DNA of 37,919 bases from Burkholderiales bacterium (GTDB lineage: Bacteria > Pseudomonadota > Gammaproteobacteria > Burkholderiales > Burkholderiaceae_C), in assembly GCA_019510465.1 (NCBI GenBank), contig JAEKKH010000168.1, forward strand, positions 1 through 37,919, in the 5' to 3' direction. A program made the position numbers and the translations under genes. Shown here piece by piece: positions 31,842 to 37,919 of this stretch (position 1 is the stretch's first letter; each line of letters begins with the position of its first letter). The notes under the pieces were generated by a model. It did no database searches. It was given only the letters and a program-made list of their open reading frames with translations, and had not been told where the DNA came from.

Positions 31842-32762
31842 ATGAAAAAACAATTCCGACGTCTGCTTGCCCAGGAAGACCTGAACTTCCTGCTCACCAA
31901 TCGCGTGCCGCGCATCGCGCTGACGCACTTCATGGGCAAGTTCAGCAAGATCCGCAACCCGCTGGTGAGCAAGGCCTCGATCGGGGTGTGGAAGCTGTTC
32001 ACCGACCTCGATCTCAGCGATGCCCGCACCCGCAAGTTCCGCTCGATGCACGACTGCTTCACGCGCGAGCTGATGCCCGGCGCGCGCCCGGTCGACCCCG
32101 ACCCGGGCGTGCTCACCTCGCCGTGCGACGCCATCGTCGGTGCGTGCGGCGCGGTGTCGGGCACCACGGTGTTCCAGGCCAAGGGCTTCCCCTACCGGAT
32201 GGAGGACCTGTTCGGCCCGGGCACCGACCCGGGTCCGTTCCGCGATGGCCGCTTCATCACGCTGCGGCTGACGTCGGCGATGTACCACCGTTTCCATGCG
32301 CCGCACGACGTCGACGTGAGCCACGTGAGCTACATCACCGGCGACACCTGGAACGTGAACCCGATCGCGCTCGAGCGCGTCGAGCGCCTGTTCTGCCGCA
32401 ACGAGCGCGCCGTGCTCAGCGCGCGCCTGCGCCGCGGCAACCACCCGATCGCGATCGTGCCGGTGGCGGCGATTCTCGTCGCGAGCATCCGCCTGAAGTT
32501 CACGGACGTGCTGCTGCACCTGAAGTACCGCGGGCCCAACGAGATTCCGGTCGACGCGCGCTTCGGCAAGGGCGAGGAGATGGGCGGCTTCCAGCACGGC
32601 TCGACCATCATCGTGTTCGTGCCGCCGGGTTTCGAGTTCGTCGACGGCATCGCCACCGGAACGCGCATCCGCATGGGCCAGGCGTTGATGCGCCTGCCGG
32701 CCCAGGCGGGCGCGGGGGATGCGGCCGAGGCGCGCGAGGTGCTCGCGCCCGCGGACGCCTGA
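31842..32762 (+). CDS. Phosphatidylserine-decarboxylase-family enzyme
   Basis: This 306-residue protein has LTSPCDAIVGACG (catalytic Asp96), the His motif YHRFHAPHDVDV (around His152/His155) and the self-cleavage site GGFQHGSTIIVF with Ser254. Ser254 should become the pyruvoyl group after autoproteolysis, in place of the usual LGST. Family members decarboxylate phosphatidylserine to phosphatidylethanolamine at the membrane, or act on free amino acids in specialised branches. The call here is to the family, not to housekeeping Psd. ATG 31842 is used; a TTG at 31827 has the better ribosome site (GAAGG) and would add five residues. It is the last gene of the lipid-like operon. Confidence 0.87.
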   Translation: MKKQFRRLLAQEDLNFLLTNRVPRIALTHFMGKFSKIRNPLVSKASIGVWKLFTDLDLSDARTRKFRSMHDCFTRELMPGARPVDPDPGVLTSPCDAIVGACGAVSGTTVFQAKGFPYRMEDLFGPGTDPGPFRDGRFITLRLTSAMYHRFHAPHDVDVSHVSYITGDTWNVNPIALERVERLFCRNERAVLSARLRRGNHPIAIVPVAAILVASIRLKFTDVLLHLKYRGPNEIPVDARFGKGEEMGGFQHGSTIIVFVPPGFEFVDGIATGTRIRMGQALMRLPAQAGAGDAAEAREVLAPADA

Positions 32763-32771
32763 CGCCCGCCA

Positions 32772-32792
32772 CGCCCGCGTCACGCGCGGGCG
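32772..32792. terminator. Bidirectional hairpin between the decarboxylase gene and the convergent small gene
   Basis: CGCCCGCG (32772-32779) and CGCGGGCG (32785-32792) pair perfectly around a 5-base loop. The structure sits 9 bp after the plus-strand stop and just before the minus-strand stop at 32799, where a shared terminator is expected. No T-run is seen. Confidence 0.5.
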
Positions 32793-32798
32793 CGGCGC

Positions 32799-33065
32799 TC
32801 AGAGTGGCAGCGGCGCGTAGCGGCGCAGGTTGGGCGCCTGCTCGCAGGCCAGCGCGTCGTAGTGGCGCAGCAGGCCGGGCGCCAGCGTCGCCGCCTCGGG
32901 CGAGAGCAGGAAGGTGAAGCGCGACGCCGAGCCGCGGTTGAGGAAGGCCGCGGCGCCTTGCGGCTTGCCGGCCTCGCGCCAGGCCGAGCGCAGGGCCAGG
33001 ACGAAGTCGACGGCGCGCGCCTGGCGCGGTTCGCCGTCGGCGATGATGACGCAGTACCAGTTCAT
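32799..33065 (-). CDS. Small hypothetical protein
   Basis: This 88-residue protein begins MNWYCVIIADGEPRQARAVD and ends APNLRRYAPLPL. It is soluble, without signal peptide. The first part reads like a strand followed by a helix (FVLALRSAWREAGKPQGAAA), and a second strand FTFLLSPEAA follows. No family is recognised. An imperfect 21-bp palindrome lies 55 bp upstream (33120-33140) and could be its operator. Protein-like composition and position between clear genes support it; its function is unknown. Confidence 0.6.
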   Translation of the reverse strand: MNWYCVIIADGEPRQARAVDFVLALRSAWREAGKPQGAAAFLNRGSASRFTFLLSPEAATLAPGLLRHYDALACEQAPNLRRYAPLPL

Positions 33066-33119
33066 GGCGGGCAGGGAGGGCTGCGAGGCGATGACCTCCG
33101 ATCGTGGCCGCGCTTCGTG

Positions 33120-33140
33120 ACGTTCCCGTGACGGGCACGT
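33120..33140. repeat. Imperfect 21-bp palindrome upstream of the small gene at 33065
   Basis: ACGTTCCCG-TGA-CGGGCACGT: the nine-base arms match except for one pair (T opposite C). It lies in a 156-bp gap between two minus-strand genes. It may be an operator for the gene starting at 33065, or part of the transcript end of the gene before it. Confidence 0.4.
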
Positions 33141-33172
33141 CGCGCCGACCTGCCGTCGCGCCGCCCGTGAAG

Positions 33173-33194
33173 AAAAATGGTCCCGCAGCGCGGG
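33173..33194 (-). terminator. Rho-independent terminator after the small exported-protein gene
   Basis: On the minus strand CCCGC-GCT-GCGGG (33194-33182) is followed by ACCA and then TTTTT (33177-33173). It starts about 27 bp after the stop at 33222. The stem and T-run are both present, making this the best intrinsic terminator in the window. Confidence 0.7.
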
Positions 33195-33221
33195 GCCAGA
33201 CAGGCTGGTGACGCCGGGGAA

Positions 33222-33416
33222 TCAGACGTTGGCGCGGTGCGCGACGACGACCACGCGCTGCACGTCGGCGGACGCGAACAGCTGCGCCGTCTCGTGCGCC
33301 GCGACCGCGACGCGGTACTGGTGCCCGGCCAGCGCGTTCGTCGCGAACAGCATGGCGGCGCTCAGCGCGGCGGCGAGGGCGAGGGGGGCGGCTTGGGCGG
33401 CGAAGGTCTTGGTCAT
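33222..33416 (-). CDS. Small exported protein of unknown function
   Basis: This 64-residue precursor starts MTKTFAAQAAPLALAAALSA and has a clear signal peptide with cleavage near ALA-GH. That leaves about 33 mature residues (HQYRVAVAAHETAQLFASAD, then VQRVVVVAHRANV). GGAG is 8 bases before the ATG at 33416, and a good terminator follows the stop, so this is very likely a real gene. No family is recognised. The mature peptide could be a short periplasmic peptide; two His residues are present but no clear metal motif. Confidence 0.65.
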   Translation of the reverse strand: MTKTFAAQAAPLALAAALSAAMLFATNALAGHQYRVAVAAHETAQLFASADVQRVVVVAHRANV

Positions 33417-33668
33417 GATCGGCTCCGGGGTTCGTTGCGTTGCGTGATGCGATGGTTGGACTGTAGGCAGCGCGGGCGCGGACCGCGAGCGGCGTGCGAC
33501 GGCGCGACGGCGCCGGCGGACGAACTGCAGGCTGGCGCGATGGACCGATGCCGCGCCGCGCGCCGAACGGTCGATTTCGCGGACGAATGGCAGCGGCGGC
33601 GCGATCGGCGGCCAAACGGGGCCGGACCGCCCGGCGACTGGGCCGCAGGTCACTGCAGAATAGGCCCC

Positions 33669-34310
33669 ATGACCTCGACCTCCACCGTTCCCGAAGGCCT
33701 GTTCTCCCATGACGACGGCGTGCTGCGCTGCCAGTGGTGCCGCGCCAGCGACGAGTACCGCCGCTACCACGACGAGGAGTGGGGTTTTCCCGTCACCGAC
33801 GAGCGCCGCCTGTTCGAGAAGATCTGCCTGGAAGGCTTCCAGGCGGGCTTGAGCTGGCTCACCATCCTCAACAAGCGGCCGGGCTTCCGCCAGGCCTTCG
33901 CCAACTTCGACGCCGCCAAGATCGTGCGCTTCAACGACGCCGACGTCGAACGCCTGGTCGCCGACCCCGGCATCGTGCGCCACCGCGGCAAGATCGTCTC
34001 CACCATCAACAACGCGCAGCGCGTGCTGGAACTGCGCCAGGAATTCGGCTCGCTGGCCGCCTACGCCTGGCGCTACGAGGCCGACCCGGCCACGCGCCCG
34101 AAGAAGCTGCTGCCCGGCACGGCGCTGGGGCCGTCGCCGGAGGCGGTGGCGATGTCCAAGGACCTGAAGAAGCGCGGCTGGACGTTCGTTGGCCCGACCA
34201 CCGTGTACGCGTTCATGCAGGCCATGGGGCTGGTCAACGACCACTACGAGCAGTGCCATGTGCGCGAGAAGGCGCTGGCGCAGCGCAGGAAGCTCGAGAA
34301 GCCGGCTTGA
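33669..34310 (+). CDS. tag: DNA-3-methyladenine glycosylase I
   Basis: This 213-residue protein is collinear with Tag. The N-terminal zinc ligand Cys (RCQWC) and YHDEEWGFPVTDERRLFEKI come first. The base-flipping pocket LEGFQAGLSWLTILNKRPGF follows, then the helix-hairpin-like AVAMSKDLKKRGWTFVGPTT. The C-terminal VNDHYEQCHV carries the remaining His and Cys zinc ligands. It removes 3-methyladenine from alkylated DNA as the first step of base excision repair in the cytoplasm. It starts at ATG 33669; the upstream stretch is not family-like. It stands alone between unrelated small genes. Confidence 0.95.
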   Translation: MTSTSTVPEGLFSHDDGVLRCQWCRASDEYRRYHDEEWGFPVTDERRLFEKICLEGFQAGLSWLTILNKRPGFRQAFANFDAAKIVRFNDADVERLVADPGIVRHRGKIVSTINNAQRVLELRQEFGSLAAYAWRYEADPATRPKKLLPGTALGPSPEAVAMSKDLKKRGWTFVGPTTVYAFMQAMGLVNDHYEQCHVREKALAQRRKLEKPA

Positions 34311-34424
34311 GCTCGCGAGGTATGCTCGTTTCATTTCACGGGGCGGCCAGCTCATGCAACGATCGGCCGGCGCAGCAAGAGGCTGCATGGGGTCGACGTC
34401 AATGGGCTTGTCAGGAACGAGTCG

Positions 34425-34751
34425 ATGATCTACGAACTACGCGTCTATACCGCCATGCCGGGTCGGCTCCCCGACCTTCTCGCCAGATTTCACGATCACA
34501 CCGTGGGCATCTGGAACCGGTTGGGAATTCGTCAATTCGGCTACTGGACGACAGCAGTCGGACCGGACAGCAACGCGCTGACCTACATGCTCGTCTGGGA
34601 GAGCCTGGCCGATCGTGAAGCCAAATGGGGCCAGTTTGTCGTGGATCCGGAATGGGTCGAGGTCAGGAAGGCGAGCGAGGCCGCCGGACCAATCGTCGCG
34701 AAGATGGACAACTCGTTCTTGGCCCCCACCGCTTTCTCGCCCGCGAAATAG
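34425..34751 (+). CDS. NIPSNAP-family protein
   Basis: This 108-residue protein begins MIYELRVYTAMPGRLPDLLA, the standard NIPSNAP opening. It continues FGYWTTAVGPDSNALTYMLV and WESLADREAKWGQFVVDPEW, which completes one ferredoxin-like alpha/beta-barrel unit that dimerises. No catalytic residues are agreed for the family. Base composition is a little less GC-rich than upstream. AGGAACGAG before the ATG is a moderate ribosome site. It is alone, and the 239 bp after it hold no gene. Confidence 0.88.
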   Translation: MIYELRVYTAMPGRLPDLLARFHDHTVGIWNRLGIRQFGYWTTAVGPDSNALTYMLVWESLADREAKWGQFVVDPEWVEVRKASEAAGPIVAKMDNSFLAPTAFSPAK

Positions 34752-34990
34752 TCGCTTGCCGGAGGGGGCGGACGACGACGTCGCCTTCATGGCCAGCGCA
34801 GCGGTGGGCCACGTCCGAGGCGCTCGGGCCGCGGCCTTGAAGGCCAGCGGGCCGCTGGCACCGGACCTGCCGACGATCGACGGCCGGCACGACCGGCAAC
34901 CGCGGCACTCGCTGCCGGCATCCCGGACAATCATGCGGCGGGCCGCGGGCGCGCCCGTCCGCGGACGCGATCCCCTCTCCCGATATCGCC

Positions 34991-35842
34991 ATGTTCAAGT
35001 TGATGCGCCTCACGATTCACCGCGTCAGGAAGGAGCGCCTGGCGCAAGTGGCCGGCAGCCTGACGTTCACGACCTTGCTGTCGGTCGTGCCGCTGCTCGC
35101 CGTCAGCCTCGCGCTCCTGTCCCGATTCACGCCCCTTCACCGGTTCGAGCGTGCGATCGACGAGTACGTGATGAAAGGCCTGCTTCCGGCCGACATCTCG
35201 CGCACCATCCTCGGCTACCTGACGCTGTTCGCCGCGAACGCGCGCAGCCAGACCTGGGTGGGATTGCTCTCGCTGCTGTTCACCGCCGTCGCCCTGTTGC
35301 TCACCGTGGAGAATGCGCTCAACCAGATGTGGCAGGTGAAGCGCAATCGTCCGTTCTTCAGGCGAGTCGGCATGTACTTGCTGATGCTGACGGTCGGCCC
35401 ACCCGTCCTGGGCCTGTGCCTTTGGGCCACATCGTATGTGCTGGGCGCTTCGATGGGCTTGATCGGGGTGCTCCCGCCGTCGCTGTCATTTGTACTCGGC
35501 ATGGGGCCACCGATGCTCGTCTTGGCGGCGCTGACGGCGCTCTTCCACTATGTGCCGAACGCCAAGGTTCCGTGGCACCACGCCGTCACCGGCGGCCTGA
35601 TCGCGACCGCCGCCCTCGAGATGGGCAAGCGTGGCTTTGCGGCCTACCTCGTCCAGCTGCCGACGTACAGGGCGGTCTACGGTGCCTTCGCCGCATTTCC
35701 CCTGTTCCTGCTCTGGATGTATTTTTCGTGGCTCGTGACGCTGATCGCCGCCATGATTGCAGCCAACCTGGCGCTCAAGCCGCGTCGCACGGCCAAGAAC
35801 GAGGCTTCGGCGGGCGCATCGGTGCGGCGACAACCGGCGTGA
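34991..35842 (+). CDS. YihY/BrkB-family inner-membrane protein
   Basis: This 283-residue protein has six hydrophobic segments and the family text AGSLTFTTLLSVVPLLAVSL near the start, then LLTVENALNQMWQVKRNRPF in the middle. The last third carries KRGFAAYLVQLPTYRAVYGA and FAAFPLFLLWMYFSWLV. Members were once called ribonuclease BN, which was wrong; a general role in envelope integrity or complement resistance (BrkB) has been suggested, but the biochemical function is unknown. It is slightly shorter than many homologues because the C-terminal cytoplasmic tail is brief. It stands alone. Confidence 0.9.
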   Translation: MFKLMRLTIHRVRKERLAQVAGSLTFTTLLSVVPLLAVSLALLSRFTPLHRFERAIDEYVMKGLLPADISRTILGYLTLFAANARSQTWVGLLSLLFTAVALLLTVENALNQMWQVKRNRPFFRRVGMYLLMLTVGPPVLGLCLWATSYVLGASMGLIGVLPPSLSFVLGMGPPMLVLAALTALFHYVPNAKVPWHHAVTGGLIATAALEMGKRGFAAYLVQLPTYRAVYGAFAAFPLFLLWMYFSWLVTLIAAMIAANLALKPRRTAKNEASAGASVRRQPA

Positions 35843-36053
35843 TCCCTCGCCCATGATGCGAAGGATTTCATGCTTGCCCAACGCGTCCGGTGCGGCGTCC
35901 GAGGGCTTGGCGCTTGCGGCTGCACGCGAGCCGGGAACCGACGCCCGAGAATGTCAGGTTTCGGCTGCCGCGAGACGACATGCCCGATACCCGGCGGTAC
36001 GGGCCTTGCTTGCAGTGCAGGTACTCATCCATTCATCGTCAAGGCCAACCCCG

Positions 36054-37175
36054 ATGTCCCGTTCTCGTTTTCTTTCAAGGCGATCCCTCCTGGCTGTGTT
36101 GGTGCTGATGGTTTCTTGCGCCCTGGCACAGGCTGCCAACGGCCGGCGCGAAGTCATCATCGACCAGGACATGTTCGGGCCGGGCGGCAGCAACATGAAC
36201 TCGGTGCTGATGTTGCTCCAGGCACCGGACGTCGACGTGCTGGGAATCGTCGTCAGCAGCGGCGACGGCTGGCGCGACGAGGAGATCGCGCAGACCTTGC
36301 GCATGCTGGAACTGGTCGGGCGCCCCGACGTGCCGGTCTACGCGGGCGCGACGTTCCCGTTGCTCAACAACGGTGCGCGCATGAAGGCTTGGGAGCGCCG
36401 CTACGGGCCCCTGGTGTGGAAGGGAGCGTGGACGGAGTCGTTCGGCGGACAGCCGCGTGCCGAGTACCATGCCGACCCGTTCCTGGTGCCGCCGCTGGCC
36501 GCGGGCGCGCCATCGCTGAAGGTGCAGGCCGAGAGCGGCGTCAGCTTCATGATCCGCACGGTGCACCTGCATCCGGGCCGCGTGACGCTGTGGATGGGAG
36601 GGCCGTCGACCGACCTGGCGCTGGCGGCGCGGCAGGATCCCGGCTTCGCCGCGGCCACGCGGGAACTCGTCTTCATGGGCGGGAGCTTCAACCCGGTGGC
36701 GGCGGACAACTCATTCGCCGATGAGTACGCGCATTCGCCGCGGCGCGAATTCAACATGCTGTGGGATGCCGAGGCGGCATCGGCCGTCCTGCACGAGGCA
36801 TGGCCGCGCATCCTGCAGATCCCGGTCGACCCGACGACGAGGACGTTCTTCCGCAAGGAGCTGTACGCCGAGATCGGCCGTGCCGGCACGCCGATAGCCA
36901 CCTATGTCGCCAGTCACCCGGAAGGCTTTCCGATGTGGGACGAACTGGCGGCGGCCGTGTGGCTGGATCCGACGCTGGTCAAGCGCAGTCAGAAGATGCT
37001 GGAGGACGTGGCGGCCGGCGATGGCGCCGACTACGGCAGCACGCTCAGCTGGCCGATCGGTCGCGGTCCGGGCTTGGGCGAGCGCGAGGTCGAGGTCGTC
37101 CAGGACGTGGACGTGCCGCGCTTCGAGCGCCTGACGGTCAGGCTGCTGGGCGGGAGCCGGGCGCCCGCGCATTGA
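36054..37175 (+). CDS. Exported nucleoside-hydrolase-like protein with a divergent metal site
   Basis: This 373-residue protein has a signal peptide with an Arg pair (SRRSLLAVLVLMVSC, possibly Tat-type), cleaved near AQA-AN. The nucleoside hydrolase fold follows: REVIIDQDMFGPGGSNMNSV, then DVLGIVVSSGDGWRDEEIAQ, VPVYAGATFPLLNNG and later LVFMGGSFNP. The canonical DxDxxxDD calcium site is only partly kept: the first two Asp remain (DQD), while the distal DD is replaced by Asn/Ser. It belongs to an exported subgroup of unknown substrate. The start at 36054 has a weak AAGG. Periplasmic ribosyl hydrolysis is plausible but unproven. Confidence 0.85.
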   Translation: MSRSRFLSRRSLLAVLVLMVSCALAQAANGRREVIIDQDMFGPGGSNMNSVLMLLQAPDVDVLGIVVSSGDGWRDEEIAQTLRMLELVGRPDVPVYAGATFPLLNNGARMKAWERRYGPLVWKGAWTESFGGQPRAEYHADPFLVPPLAAGAPSLKVQAESGVSFMIRTVHLHPGRVTLWMGGPSTDLALAARQDPGFAAATRELVFMGGSFNPVAADNSFADEYAHSPRREFNMLWDAEAASAVLHEAWPRILQIPVDPTTRTFFRKELYAEIGRAGTPIATYVASHPEGFPMWDELAAAVWLDPTLVKRSQKMLEDVAAGDGADYGSTLSWPIGRGPGLGEREVEVVQDVDVPRFERLTVRLLGGSRAPAH

Positions 37176-37301
37176 GACGCAGCGCGCGAGAGCGGCGGCT
37201 TCCTTGGCCCGGAGTTGGCCGGCCAGAATCGGGCGAATCGCGACAGTCAGCTTCCGGATAAGCTTCCAGGAAAGAAAATCCGACATCCAAGGGTACAGGT
37301 C

Positions 37302-37601
37302 ATGATGCACGTCTTCGAAGGGGCGGGCCCTGGCGCTCAGACAACGGATGGCTGCTCCGTGGAGCTCTACCGAGACCTGCTCTATCTTGGCGAGCTCGAC
37401 GACATTCTCGGAGAGCTGAGCACCGGCTCGCGCACTCCTGAACTGGGATGCGGCGCAGGTCGCCTGACACGCCGACTGGTTGCTCCGGGCTTGTCAGTCA
37501 CGGGGTGTCGACAACTCGGCGGAAATGCCTGCTGGCATGCCGACTTCAACGGCCAGACGTACCGGTTCGGCTATGAAACTGGACTGCCGGCAGACGCCTG
37601 A
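37302..37601 (+). pseudogene. SAM-dependent methyltransferase gene broken by a frameshift
   Basis: From ATG 37302 the frame reads MMHVFEGAGPGAQTTDGCSV, then ELYRDLLYLGELDDILGELS and LGCGAGRLTRRLVAPGLSVT, the start and motif I of a class I methyltransferase of about 240 residues. At 37503-37506 (a GGGG-T run) the frame changes: the expected VDNSAEM continues one base further along, while the original frame ends at 37601 in unrelated residues. One extra base at 37506 would explain it. The remaining two thirds of the enzyme are not recognisable downstream, so the gene is also truncated. A sequencing error alone would not restore it. Confidence 0.65.
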
Positions 37602-37773
37602 GGAGATAGGCCGAGACGGGGCGAACTTGTTTCGTCGCAAGTCGGGCCAGGAGCAGACTCTTCATGATCGACGAGGCCGTTTCGAGGCGGCACGCGGCCA
37701 CAACCGGCCGTTCGCGAACAACTGCTTCAGCGTCGGCTATCGGCATGGACAGGAAAGGATTGCACTGGTCACC

Positions 37774-37919
37774 ATGACATTTCCGAAGAAGGGCAGTCGC
37801 CCCATCGAGGTCGACGCTGTGCCGTTGCGCTACGTGGTTTCGGTATCGAAGGTGGGCGAGGCGGGGTTGTTCCCGATCAACATCACGGTTCAGCTGGCGA
37901 CGGGACGCGGCCGTCTCCT
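37774..37919 (+). CDS. Hypothetical protein, N-terminal part (runs off the right edge)
   Basis: From ATG 37774 the frame gives MTFPKKGSRPIEVDAVPLRY, then VVSVSKVGEAGLFPINITVQ and LATGRGRL, at least 48 codons. The pattern 'RPIEVDGVxYRWxV' followed by beta-strands is found in small uncharacterised bacterial proteins, but I cannot name a domain. The frame is open upstream to the frameshift at 37507, which is probably chance in GC-rich DNA. No clear ribosome site is seen. Confidence 0.5.
   Translation, partial: MTFPKKGSRPIEVDAVPLRYVVSVSKVGEAGLFPINITVQLATGRGRL

Noticed and set aside
29243-32182. Very long open frame on the minus strand opposite the lipid operon
   Set aside because: It is low-complexity (Arg/His/Gln/Val-rich), has no family motifs, and lies antisense to three well-supported genes. 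High GC at third positions leaves such frames open by chance.
1-37919. CRISPR arrays, tRNAs, rRNAs, transposases, integrases
   Set aside because: I looked for repeat-spacer periodicity, cloverleaf-like segments, and transposase or integrase proteins and saw none. Without a search tool, a small RNA gene could be missed.

Overview
The window is GC-rich, densely coded chromosomal DNA that reads like a member of the Burkholderiales, most like the Rubrivivax/Roseateles/Mitsuaria/Leptothrix group. This placement rests on gene content: an LplT transporter, a TAXI-type binding protein, a DUF1631 protein, a coniferyl-aldehyde-dehydrogenase-like enzyme and several TetR and LysR regulators. It is an inference, not a phylogeny. 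I found no tRNA, rRNA, insertion sequence, integrase, phage gene or CRISPR array.

Layout. 1-2936: a divergent LysR regulator beside an exported SGNH hydrolase and an AraJ-type MFS exporter. 3146-5799: a GFA/CENP-V zinc protein and an aldehyde dehydrogenase, divergent from a TetR regulator, with a good promoter between them. 5888-6988: an orphan receiver domain and a small winged-helix-like protein, separated by a gap with a strong hairpin. 7103-12345: a TetR regulator facing a four-gene tripartite ABC efflux operon (outer-membrane lipoprotein, HlyD adaptor, ATPase, ABC-2 permease), with a near-ideal 20-bp operator palindrome between them. 12374-16897: a four-gene minus-strand operon (NAD(P)-binding protein, exported cupin, unknown protein, exported metallo-beta-lactamase-fold hydrolase) divergent from a LysR regulator. 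17070-20340: a membrane-anchored Ser/Thr kinase and a TPR/retropepsin-like protease, both with bitopic topology.

20498-26766: TetR/O-methyltransferase, a TAXI binding protein anchored at both ends, AraC/DUF3224, and a DUF1631 protein whose C-terminal module is a separate overlapping gene. 26972-32762: a membrane-lipid-like locus with an LplT-family flippase, a broken GT4 glycosyltransferase, an Mpo1-like membrane protein, a class III PLP enzyme with an N-terminal membrane anchor, and a phosphatidylserine-decarboxylase-family enzyme. 32799-37919: small unknown proteins, tag, a NIPSNAP protein, a YihY/BrkB membrane protein, a divergent nucleoside hydrolase, a frameshifted methyltransferase and the start of an unknown gene.

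The best candidate for an undescribed system is the 27.0-32.8 kb lipid locus. The plus-strand genes form a tight set that could make and move an unusual aminolipid. The glycosyltransferase next to it has lost about 40 codons and its frame. The kinase/aspartic-protease pair at 17-20.3 kb is the second candidate.
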